Origin: Nemorincola caseinilytica | GTDB taxonomy: Bacteria; Bacteroidota; Bacteroidia; Chitinophagales; Chitinophagaceae | Direction of reading: 5' to 3' | Length of the DNA: 64,000 bases | Assembly: GCF_039540515.1 (NCBI RefSeq) | Contig: NZ_BAABFA010000024.1 | Location: 248,001 to 312,000 of the forward strand | Part shown: in pieces, positions 15,258 through 22,605 of the stretch | Layout: every line of letters starts with the position of its first letter | Position numbering within the stretch: the stretch's first letter is position 1 | Translations under genes and position numbers: made by a program | The notes under the pieces: model-generated | Told to the model about the DNA's origin: nothing | The model's database searches: none | Seen by the model: the letters and a program-made list of their open reading frames with translations, nothing else

Positions 15258-17123
15258 TTACGACTTGAAATGTTTCAGCAGCCTTATCTCTTCCTCGTTC
15301 AGGTAGCGCCATTTGCCACGCGGCAGGTTCTTCTTGGTAAGGCCTGCATATACCACGCGGTCCAGTTTTTCTACCACATACCCTAGCGACTCGAATATGC
15401 GCCTCACTATACGGTTCTTGCCGCTGTGTATCTCCAGTCCCAGCTCGTTCTTCTGTTCCAGGTAGGCCATTTCGTCCACCTCGGCCTTGCCATCTTCCAG
15501 TTCCAGCCCGGCCATCACCTGCTCGAAGTGTGCTTTCGTCAGTGGTTTGTCCAGGGTCACATGGTATACCTTCTTCACCTCGTACGATGGATGCGATAGT
15601 TTCTGCGTCAGCATACCGTCATTGGTCAGCAGCAGCAGGCCGGTAGTGGCCCTGTCCAGCCGCCCTATGGGGAACAGCCTACTGGCATCGGCATTGGCCA
15701 CCAGGTCCATCACGGTCTTGCGGCCGCGCTCGTCCTCGTTGGTGGTTATAAAGCCCTTGGGTTTGTTCAGCAGCACATATATCAGGCCCTTTTGCGGGGT
15801 CAGCTTTTTGCCGCCCAGGGTCACTTTATCGTCTTTCTCTACTTTATGGCCGGGTTCCAGTACCAGTTCGCCATTCACTTTCACCTTGCCTTGCTTCACC
15901 ATTTCGGCGGCGTCGCGGCGGCTGCACTCGCCACTATGAGCTATATATTTATTCAGCGGCATGGGGTAGCTGGCCGCCGATGTCACTTGCTTGCGCGTAT
16001 CATTGGTAGGCCGCCATTCTGCATCGTCGCCAAAATACTCGCGGTCGTTCTGGCGTGCTGCCATTTCATATTCCTCACGCTCGGTATAGCGGTTCTCTTT
16101 CTTATGGTCCTCCTTGCTCTTTTTGCGTTCGGGCATCCCGGCAAAGGGTTTATCTGCCGGCTTTTTGCCTGGCTTGCTATCCCTGCTGCCACTGTCCCTG
16201 CGCTCGCGGAATGGCCTTTCCTCTCGGTCCATGCTATCATCAGCACCCGGTTTGCCCCTCCTTTTCGGTTTCATAAAGGGTGGCACTTCTTCCAGCCCTT
16301 TGCTGAATGTCACACCTGTCTTTTTAGGCTTTTCTTCGCCTTCCTTCAGTGGCCTTTCTTCCTTGAAGGGGTCATTATCGCGAAAGCGTACAGGGCCTTT
16401 TTCTTTGCCGTATGGCTTATCTCCATCCTCGCGCTTGCGGAACGGCCTTTCCTCCCTGTCTCCACGGCTATCGTCGTCGCGTCTTGCGGGCTTCCTGCCG
16501 TATGGCTTGTCTCCAATTTCGCGCTTGCGGAATGGTCTTTCTTCCCTGTCGCCACGGCTGTCATCGTCGCGCCTTGCGGGCTTCCTGCCGTATGGCTTGT
16601 CACCATCCTCGCGCTTGCGGAACGGCCTTTCTTCCCTGTCGTCACGACTGTCATCGTCGCGCCTTGCGGGCTTCCTGCCATATGGTTTGTCCCCATCCTC
16701 GCGCCTGCGGAATGGCCTTTCCTCCCTATCTCCACGGTTGTCGTCGTCGCGTCTTGCGGGCTTCCTGCCGTATGGCTTGTCACCATCCTCGCGCTTGCGG
16801 AATGGCCTTTCTTCCCTATCTCCGCGGTTGTCGTCGTCGCGTCTTGCGGGCTTCCTGCCATATGGCTTATCACTTTCTTCGCGCCTGCGGAATGGCCTTT
16901 CTTCCCTATCTCCGCGGTTGTCGTCGTCGCGTCTTGCAGGTTTCCTGTCAAATGGTCTATCGTTATCATCAGCACGCTTACGGAATGGGCGCTCATCCCG
17001 CTCCTGCCCGCCGTCATCCCTTCTTTTGAAGGGCTTTTTGTCGAAACTGGCGGCAGGCCGGTCGTTATTGGCTTTATATCCTTTCTTAGGAGCCCCGGGG
17101 CCCGTAGACGTTCTTTTGTTCAT
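15258..17123 (-). CDS. Pseudouridine synthase, RluB/RsuA family, with a long repeated charged N-terminal extension
   Basis: 621 residues, where a normal RluB is about 250-290. The last 240 residues are the enzyme: an S4 RNA-binding domain (PLNKYIAHSGECSRRDAAEM) and the catalytic domain with GRLDRATTGLLLLTNDG (catalytic Asp) and GKNRIVRRIFESLGY. It converts uridine to pseudouridine in rRNA, as for 23S U2605 in E. coli RluB. The first 380 residues are disordered and rich in Arg, Asp, Glu, Lys and Pro. They include six tandem 30-residue copies (residues 55-234) and a partial seventh. The charge pattern suits RNA or ribosome binding, which is inference. The start is supported by a TAGCTTTG element 20 bases upstream. 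Confidence 0.93.
   Translation of the reverse strand: MNKRTSTGPGAPKKGYKANNDRPAASFDKKPFKRRDDGGQERDERPFRKRADDNDRPFDRKPARRDDDNRGDREERPFRRREESDKPYGRKPARRDDDNRGDREERPFRKREDGDKPYGRKPARRDDDNRGDREERPFRRREDGDKPYGRKPARRDDDSRDDREERPFRKREDGDKPYGRKPARRDDDSRGDREERPFRKREIGDKPYGRKPARRDDDSRGDREERPFRKREDGDKPYGKEKGPVRFRDNDPFKEERPLKEGEEKPKKTGVTFSKGLEEVPPFMKPKRRGKPGADDSMDREERPFRERRDSGSRDSKPGKKPADKPFAGMPERKKSKEDHKKENRYTEREEYEMAARQNDREYFGDDAEWRPTNDTRKQVTSAASYPMPLNKYIAHSGECSRRDAAEMVKQGKVKVNGELVLEPGHKVEKDDKVTLGGKKLTPQKGLIYVLLNKPKGFITTNEDERGRKTVMDLVANADASRLFPIGRLDRATTGLLLLTNDGMLTQKLSHPSYEVKKVYHVTLDKPLTKAHFEQVMAGLELEDGKAEVDEMAYLEQKNELGLEIHSGKNRIVRRIFESLGYVVEKLDRVVYAGLTKKNLPRGKWRYLNEEEIRLLKHFKS
16422..16961 (-). repeat. 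Six 90-bp tandem repeats inside the pseudouridine synthase gene
   Basis: Each unit encodes 30 residues built on DKPYGRKPARRDDD and REERPFRKRE. Copies differ by a few substitutions (N/S, G/D, K/R, D/I), all in frame, so the array has expanded by 90-bp steps without shifting frame. Confidence 0.95.
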
Positions 17124-17143
17124 GAAAACACTTTTCTAGCCTG

Positions 17144-17151
17144 CAAAGCTA
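17144..17151 (-). promoter_or_regulatory. -7 promoter element of the pseudouridine synthase gene
   Basis: TAGCTTTG on the minus strand, 20 bases before ATG 17123; exact TAnnTTTG. It is divergent from the dnaG promoter about 75 bases away. Confidence 0.6.
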
Positions 17152-17225
17152 CCATAAATAAACCGATGCTACATATATGCCTCGCTGATGTATGATGCCT
17201 TTCTTCCCCTATCGGGCGTTAGGTG

Positions 17226-17233
17226 TACATTTG
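17226..17233 (+). promoter_or_regulatory. -7 promoter element of dnaG, four bases from GTG (leaderless geometry)
   Basis: TACATTTG, then CAGC, then GTG 17238. The element covers the alternative GTG at 17223, which therefore could not be on the transcript. Confidence 0.6.
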
Positions 17234-17237
17234 CAGC

Positions 17238-19205
17238 GTGATAACCCAGGCCTCTATAAAAACGGTAATGGACCGCGCAGACATCATAGATGTGCTGGGC
17301 CAGTTCATACGTTTGAAAAAAAGAGGCGCCAACTACATTGCCAATTGCCCCTTCCACAACGAAAAGACACCATCTTTCAACGTTTCTCCGGCCAAGGGTA
17401 TTTTTAAATGTTTTGGCTGTGGCAAGGCGGGCGATGTGGTCACTTTTGTGCAGGAGCACGAAAAGCTCACCTATCCCGAGGCCATTCGCTGGATAGCCGA
17501 CTATTACAAGATACAACTGGAGGAGAGCGAGCGCACGCCCGAGCAACAGCAGCAGCAAATGGCCAGCGAGGCCCTGCGCATACTCAACGAATATGCCGCC
17601 GGTTACTTCCACGATACCCTGCTCAATACCGAAGAGGGGCAGCTTGTAGGCCTTAGTTACTTCAAGCAGCGTGGCTTCAGGAAGGATATCATAGACCGCT
17701 TCAAGCTCGGCTTCAACCCCGACAGGGGTGATGTCTTCTACCGCGATGCGCTGGCCCATGGCTATAGCGCCGAGGTGCTGGAGCGCGCAGGCCTTGCCAA
17801 GAACCGCAACGGCATATACCACGATGTGTATCGTGGCCGCGTCATATTCCCCATACATGGTATGACGGGCCGCATACTGGGTTTTGGCGCACGCATACTG
17901 CGCACTACCGACAAGGCGCCCAAGTATATAAACACGCCCGAGAACGAGCTGTATGTAAAGAGCCGTGTGCTCTATGGTATGTACCAGAGCCGCCAGGCCA
18001 TAGGCAAGCTGGATGAATGCCTGCTGGTAGAGGGTTATACCGATGTCATATCGCTGCACCAGGGTGGGGTAGAGAATGTAGTGGCCAGTAGCGGTACCTC
18101 GCTCACCGAAGACCAGTTGCGCCTCATAGGGCAGCTTACGAAGAACCTCACCATCCTTTACGATGGCGACCCCGCCGGTATAAAGGCCGCCCTGCGCGGG
18201 CTGGATATGGCCCTCTCGCAGAGCTTCAATGTGCAACTGGTACTGCTGCCCGAGGGCGAGGATCCTGATAGTTTTGTACAAAAGTCGGGCGCGGCCAGGT
18301 TCCACGAGTATATAAAGAGCCATAAGCAGGATGTCATCAGCTTTCGCCTGCAGGTGGGTATGACCGATGCCGGTGATGATCCCGTGAAGCGCTCGAAGCT
18401 GGTAAATGAGATAGCCGAGAGCATTTCCCGCATCAACAAGGCCGAGGATTTCGCCCTGCAGTCGCATTACATAAAGCTGGCCGCCCGCAGGCTGGATGTG
18501 GATGAGGCAGGGCTTATAAACCTCATCAACAAATACATCCGCGACCGCATAGAGACCGAGCAGCGGCATGCACGCCGTGCCGAGGGCCTGCCGCAGACCC
18601 CGGCCGCCATGCCCGATCCTGCTATACTGCCCACAGAGCAGGAAACACAAGGCCAGCCCGCACCCCCGTCTTCAGACGAGGAGCAGGAGTGGCAACTGCT
18701 GCGGGTGCTCATAGAGTATGGCGCTATGCCCTACGAAGGTCATGCATCGGTAATAGAGCTAATGGAAGAGCGTGTAGAGACACCGCTGCTCATGAACCCC
18801 ACGGTACGACAGCTTTTCGAAGAGCATATGGCCCATTACAAGCGTACCGGACAGGCATACGATGTGCAGTACTACCTGCGCTACCCCGATGAGGCGGTAC
18901 GCACCCGCATGGCATCGCTACTGCACTCTACACCCGATATAAGCCAGAACTGGAGCGAGAAATATGGCATGGAGGTGATACCTGTGCAAATAGTGGGTGT
19001 GAACGATGTGGATAGTACACTCTGCTACTTCGAGCTGAAGAAGATACTGCATATGCAGACCGAGCTGATAGAAAAACTGCCCCACGAAAAAGACCCATTG
19101 AAGCAGATGGCCATGCAACAGCTATTCCTGAAGCTGCGTGCCACCGAAAGAGACATCCTCAAACGCCACGAGACCGTGGTATTCAAGGCATTGAAGTACA
19201 GGTAG
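17238..19205 (+). CDS. dnaG: DNA primase DnaG
   Basis: Synthesises RNA primers at the replication fork and binds DnaB helicase. 655 residues from GTG 17238, giving the usual Bacteroidota N-terminus (V/M)ITQASIKTVMDRADI. In order: CHC2 zinc finger (CPFHNEKTPSF ... CFGCGKAGD), the catalytic core, the TOPRIM domain with VEGYTDVISLH and LYDGDPAGIKAALRG (metal-binding acidic residues), then a variable linker rich in Pro/Gln (about 455-485) and a helicase-binding-like C-terminus. The in-frame GTG at 17223 is rejected because a -7 element lies on top of it. Divergent from the pseudouridine synthase. Confidence 0.96.
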   Translation: MITQASIKTVMDRADIIDVLGQFIRLKKRGANYIANCPFHNEKTPSFNVSPAKGIFKCFGCGKAGDVVTFVQEHEKLTYPEAIRWIADYYKIQLEESERTPEQQQQQMASEALRILNEYAAGYFHDTLLNTEEGQLVGLSYFKQRGFRKDIIDRFKLGFNPDRGDVFYRDALAHGYSAEVLERAGLAKNRNGIYHDVYRGRVIFPIHGMTGRILGFGARILRTTDKAPKYINTPENELYVKSRVLYGMYQSRQAIGKLDECLLVEGYTDVISLHQGGVENVVASSGTSLTEDQLRLIGQLTKNLTILYDGDPAGIKAALRGLDMALSQSFNVQLVLLPEGEDPDSFVQKSGAARFHEYIKSHKQDVISFRLQVGMTDAGDDPVKRSKLVNEIAESISRINKAEDFALQSHYIKLAARRLDVDEAGLINLINKYIRDRIETEQRHARRAEGLPQTPAAMPDPAILPTEQETQGQPAPPSSDEEQEWQLLRVLIEYGAMPYEGHASVIELMEERVETPLLMNPTVRQLFEEHMAHYKRTGQAYDVQYYLRYPDEAVRTRMASLLHSTPDISQNWSEKYGMEVIPVQIVGVNDVDSTLCYFELKKILHMQTELIEKLPHEKDPLKQMAMQQLFLKLRATERDILKRHETVVFKALKYR

Positions 19206-19207
19206 CA

Positions 19208-19743
19208 CTACCTGAAACTATTGAACTCGAATTTCTTCCTGAAGTGCAGCTTTTTGCCGTAGAAGCCGGGCTTGTTCATGTTCCTGGCTACATATGCCCG
19301 CAGCTCTTCCGAACTTTTTATTTTGTACAGGGTAGTATCGGTCACAAGGGTCGCTATCATACCCCAGCTATTGGGTTGGCTTATCGTGTCTACCCGCAGC
19401 AGTACTGTTCCGCTGAACGACTTGTCTGAAATGAAACTGCTATAGGGCGCATTGAGGAATTTTACCCCATTCACTTCCGAGAAGTAACCTTCGGCATGTT
19501 CCAGCCCACGGTTGTCACCACCACGGTCATATAGGTCACATTCAGCCGGTAGTTCCCATCCCGCTCTACTACAAAATAGTTGTGTGCATTGGTATCTTCG
19601 TTAAGTTTCCATAGTCCTTGCAAATGTGCATCGGCCTCTACCATCGGTTGTGCATCCAGCGGTTGCTGGCACAGGTATTTCACAGGTACCTCATTATTGT
19701 AGGGTGCGCAAAAAAAGTACAGCAGCAGGAGTATATTTATCAT
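19208..19743 (-). pseudogene. Secreted protein of unknown function, interrupted by a one-base frameshift
   Basis: Two adjoining minus-strand reading frames (19471-19743, 90 codons, and 19208-19474, 88 codons) look like one gene. The first begins with a signal peptide (MINILLLLYFFCAPYNN) and reads sensibly to YFVVERDGNYRLNVTYM. The second, read upstream of its ATG, continues DRGGDNRGLEHAEGYFSEVN into MNGVKFLNAPYSSF-like sequence. Restoring one G between codons at about 19526-19530 joins both into a protein of about 178 residues. After the shift, the first frame runs into VVVTTVGWNMPKVTSRK, which looks like noise. Cause: real mutation, sequencing error or, less likely, programmed slippage. Function is unknown. 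The gene ends two bases from the dnaG stop. Confidence 0.75.
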
Positions 19744-19795
19744 AGCACATTCTTTTTGAATGGTAAAAATATAAGATCGGTAAGAATGCAGGTAC

Positions 19796-21469
19796 TTACC
19801 CCTTCCTTTTCTCTTTGTTCTTTTCTAAAAAGGCCTCCAGCTCTGCCCTTGTGTAGCTGCTCAGGTTGTTCTGCCGCAGCAGGCCGCCTTTTTGGGCCAC
19901 CATCACCCCATAGTAGGTATCGCGGTATCCCTCTATGCTGTGCGCATCAGGGTCTACCGATAGCAGCACGCCGCGCTCCTGCGCATATGCTATCCAGCGC
20001 CAGTCCATATCCAGGCGGCGGGGGTGGGCATTTATCTCTATCACCACATCATGCTCTTTGCAGGCGTCTATTATGGTCTTATGGTCCAGCGGATAGCCCT
20101 TGCGCGATAGCAGCAGCCTGCCCGTAGGGTGCCCCAGTATGGTGGTATAGGGGTTGCGTATGGCACGCAGTACCCGCTCCATGGCCTTTTCTTCGGTCAT
20201 TTTCAGGTTGCTGTGTACGCTGGCTATCACCAGGTCGAAGGTGGCCAGCACACTATCTGCATAGTCCAGGCTGCCATCGCCCAGTATGTCCGACTCTATA
20301 CTTTTGAATATCCTGAACGGGGCCAGCCTTGCGTTCAGCGCATCTATCTCCTGGTGCTGTTCGGCCACGCGCTCGGGCTTCAGGCCGTCGGCATATACTG
20401 CTGTTTGCGAGTGGTCGCTTATCACCAGGTATTCCAGCCCTGCATCGCGGGCGGCTATGGCCATCTGCTCCAGCGTATGCACACCGTCGCTCCATTTAGA
20501 GTGCGAGTGTATGATGCCCTTTATATCGCCCGGCACTATGATACCCTCGAATGTACTTTGCGGCTGCTGCAGCACCTCTGCCGTCTCGCGCATCATGGCC
20601 GGTATCACAGGAAGTCCGTTGGCAGTAAATATCTCGTCCTCGCTCGCAGGTGCATCGGGCAGGGTATATTTCTCTTTGAAGGCTGTCATGAATGCCTCGC
20701 TGCCCGTGGTCTCGAACAATGTGCGGTAAAAACGTTCAGCATCTGTAAAGTGGAAATGCAGCTTTGGCTGTCCCGGTATCGTTACTGTCATCAGCGCTTC
20801 ATCATCATGGCTCACCGTCACACCCTCTGTATCGCCGAAGGCTACCGACAGGGTGGCCGCAGGCACATCGGTCACTATAGCTATGTGTTCTACCGTCTCG
20901 CACTGCCTGCGTACATCGCCCGTCAGGGCAAAGGTATTGCCCGGGTAGCGCGCCTGCAATTGCTGCAGCATCGCCCCGGCTATGGCCTCGGCCTCTGCCC
21001 ACAGGTAGAAGCCCGCATTCTGCTTCATATAGGCTATGTTCTGCAGTACGCTCTCCTGCGTCTTCGCGCCAAAGCCCTTCAGCGATACCAGCCTGTTCTC
21101 ATTACAGGCATATTCCAGCTCTCCCAGCGACTCTATGCCCAGCTCCATCCATATCACGGCTATCTTTTTTGGGCCCAGGCCTTTTATCTTCAGCATGTCC
21201 AGTATGCCGGGCGGTGTGCGTGCCAGCATGTCTTCCAGTGCCTGCAGCTTGCCGGTGTTCAGCAGTTCGCGTATACGTTTCGCGGTCGATGCGCCTATGC
21301 CCTTCATGCTGGCCAGGGTAGCATCGTCCATTTCTGCCGCCTCGCCGGGCAGGCGCTCTATATTGTATGCGGCTATGCTGTAAGACTTCGTTCTGAAACT
21401 GTCCTCGCCATGTATGTCCATCAGCTTGCTCAGCAGTGCGAAGTGGTCGGCTATTTCGTAGTTGGTCAT
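19796..21469 (-). CDS. PolX-family protein: helix-hairpin-helix, altered polymerase core and intact PHP domain
   Basis: 557 residues in the standard PolX order: HHH-containing 8-kDa-like domain (MKGIGASTAKRI, IKGLGPKKI), nucleotidyltransferase core, and a C-terminal PHP domain (IIHSHSKWSDG, VISDHS, ASVHSN, GHPTGR, EINAHPRRLDMD, SVDPDAHS). Family members repair DNA, with polymerase and PHP-dependent 3'-5' exonuclease or AP-endonuclease activity. Here the polymerase motif GS-x-RR-xx-E-xx-GDID reads GDVRRQCETVEHIAIV (184-199), so both metal-binding Asp are replaced (H195, A197). The PHP metal ligands look complete. I predict a nuclease/phosphoesterase without polymerase activity. The promoter element TACTTTTG is 32 bases upstream. 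Confidence 0.92.
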   Translation of the reverse strand: MTNYEIADHFALLSKLMDIHGEDSFRTKSYSIAAYNIERLPGEAAEMDDATLASMKGIGASTAKRIRELLNTGKLQALEDMLARTPPGILDMLKIKGLGPKKIAVIWMELGIESLGELEYACNENRLVSLKGFGAKTQESVLQNIAYMKQNAGFYLWAEAEAIAGAMLQQLQARYPGNTFALTGDVRRQCETVEHIAIVTDVPAATLSVAFGDTEGVTVSHDDEALMTVTIPGQPKLHFHFTDAERFYRTLFETTGSEAFMTAFKEKYTLPDAPASEDEIFTANGLPVIPAMMRETAEVLQQPQSTFEGIIVPGDIKGIIHSHSKWSDGVHTLEQMAIAARDAGLEYLVISDHSQTAVYADGLKPERVAEQHQEIDALNARLAPFRIFKSIESDILGDGSLDYADSVLATFDLVIASVHSNLKMTEEKAMERVLRAIRNPYTTILGHPTGRLLLSRKGYPLDHKTIIDACKEHDVVIEINAHPRRLDMDWRWIAYAQERGVLLSVDPDAHSIEGYRDTYYGVMVAQKGGLLRQNNLSSYTRAELEAFLEKNKEKRKG

Positions 21470-21501
21470 TTTGGTAACATGCCCCGTGCTATGGGCCGTT
21501 C

Positions 21502-21509
21502 CAAAAGTA
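21502..21509 (-). promoter_or_regulatory. -7 promoter element of the PolX-like gene
   Basis: TACTTTTG on the minus strand, 32 bases before ATG 21469; exact TAnnTTTG. Confidence 0.6.
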
Positions 21510-21529
21510 ATGATAACGGCTCATAAGCC

Positions 21530-21713
21530 GAACCGCCCCGTATCAGCGGGGCGGTTCAGATGTTTCAGGGCCATATATGTGGCCGCTGTGGGGTAATGCA
21601 TAGTGCCAGGTACTTACAGGGTCCTATCTTTTTTTGATCAACTCATTTTTTACTTGTTACCGGTTTCCCTGCGAGGAGCGAACCCCTGGAAAAGGGCTCG
21701 CTGCAGGGGCCTA
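21530..21713. other. Structured intergenic DNA: two strong hairpins without T-tracts
   Basis: Between the PolX-like gene and the unknown gene at 21756. The first hairpin is 21530-21557 (GAACCGCCCCG / CGGGGCGGTTC, six-base loop). The second, 21667-21708, is nested: CCCTGC/GCAGGG, then AGCG/CGCT, then CCCT/AGGG around GGAAA. Neither has a T-run on a side that would make it a plain terminator. It could be a structured RNA or a recombination remnant. Confidence 0.4.
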
Positions 21714-21755
21714 TCAACTATTTTGGTTTCTTTTATACATCCCATCAGGCGTTTG

Positions 21756-22298
21756 TCAGAAGAACATGTTGCCCTCACGCTCATATCCATTCACATTGCT
21801 CTTCCAGGCCTTTTTTAGCTGCTCGTTCAGCTGGCCATGCAGGCCATACGGTGTGTGAAATGCTCCCGTTCTGCTGAAGATGACGATGGATGCGATATCG
21901 GCCTCGTCTATTCGGTAGCCATCGGCGCTGCTTCTCACCCTCACCGATGCCAGGTCGCCGTTCTGCAGCAGGAAGAGCGGGTTAGTAAGAGCAGGGTAGT
22001 GGTTCTTGTTGCGCATATCGGCCTCCCAGTTGAATACGCCCTGCCGGGTATGCTCTATATTGCGCCATCCCATGTTGAAGCCGAAGCTATACCGGGTGGC
22101 ATTGGCGGGCAGGCCCACCACGCTGCCGGTATGCACATTGTACATCAGCGATACCTCTGTGCGGTCCGTAGTGCCGGTGAGCCCGGTATTGCACACATAG
22201 CGCCCGGTGATGTTGATGCCCGTAGGCAGGCCCGCAGGTTGCATAGGCATGTTATGGCATATATCATTTGCAGACCGGTATGTTCTTGCCTGTTCCAT
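21756..22298 (-). CDS. Protein of unknown function, divergent from a histidine kinase
   Basis: 180 residues, no signal peptide and no membrane helix. The composition is rich in Asn, Gly, Thr and Arg, with a beta-strand-like central part (GINITGRYVCNTGL, VSLMYNVHTGSVV, TRYSFGFNMGW) and FNWEADMRNKNHYPALTN near residue 90. I do not recognise a family. The frame is clean over its length and codon use (frequent ATA for Ile) resembles the neighbours, which is why I keep it. Its only visible context is divergence from the sensor kinase across about 300 bases. Confidence 0.65.
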   Translation of the reverse strand: MEQARTYRSANDICHNMPMQPAGLPTGINITGRYVCNTGLTGTTDRTEVSLMYNVHTGSVVGLPANATRYSFGFNMGWRNIEHTRQGVFNWEADMRNKNHYPALTNPLFLLQNGDLASVRVRSSADGYRIDEADIASIVIFSRTGAFHTPYGLHGQLNEQLKKAWKSNVNGYEREGNMFF

Positions 22299-22605
22299 CG
22301 TATAGAGGTGTTATTAACAAATGGCTGTTATTAGCCTGTTGCCTGATGTAAAATTGCGATGCCCCGGGCCCTTTCTCTACGGGAAAAATCACGTTTTTTT
22401 CAGGCATTTTTGCCCCGGCAGGCGCAGGTATGCCATTTGTTACGGGCTTGCCGCCCTATCTGGCTACTACCCGTTCACACATTCTTTGTACTCACTTATG
22501 TATCGGCCTGTTCCCCGAGGCGGCATTATATATACCTTAGCATTCTTTGTTTTGAGCAGTGCCAGCACATCATATGGAGATCGGATATACAGGCTTGCAG
22601 TATGC
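22299..22605. other. Divergent intergenic region before the TPR histidine kinase
   Basis: The kinase frame is open back to 22321, but the translation of 22321-22500 is rich in Cys, Arg, His and Pro and does not look coding. A possible -7 element for the kinase, TACCTTAG, is at 22533-22540. No exact TAnnTTTG is seen on either strand. Confidence 0.5.

Noticed and set aside
16422..16961. CRISPR array
   Set aside because: Repeats are 90-bp tandem units without spacers and are translated in frame.
16114..17139. 341-codon plus-strand frame with Leu/Ser/Arg repeats
   Set aside because: It is the mirror of the 90-bp repeats of the pseudouridine synthase gene, not an independent repeat protein.
17169..18650. 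493-codon minus-strand open frame antisense to dnaG
   Set aside because: It overlaps a gene with clear zinc-finger and TOPRIM motifs; the translation has no domain and an atypical composition. It is open only because GC-rich coding DNA lacks stops on the other strand.
22321..22605. Extended N-terminus of the TPR histidine kinase
   Set aside because: The translation is Cys/Arg/Pro-rich and unlike the rest; a signal peptide starts at 22606.
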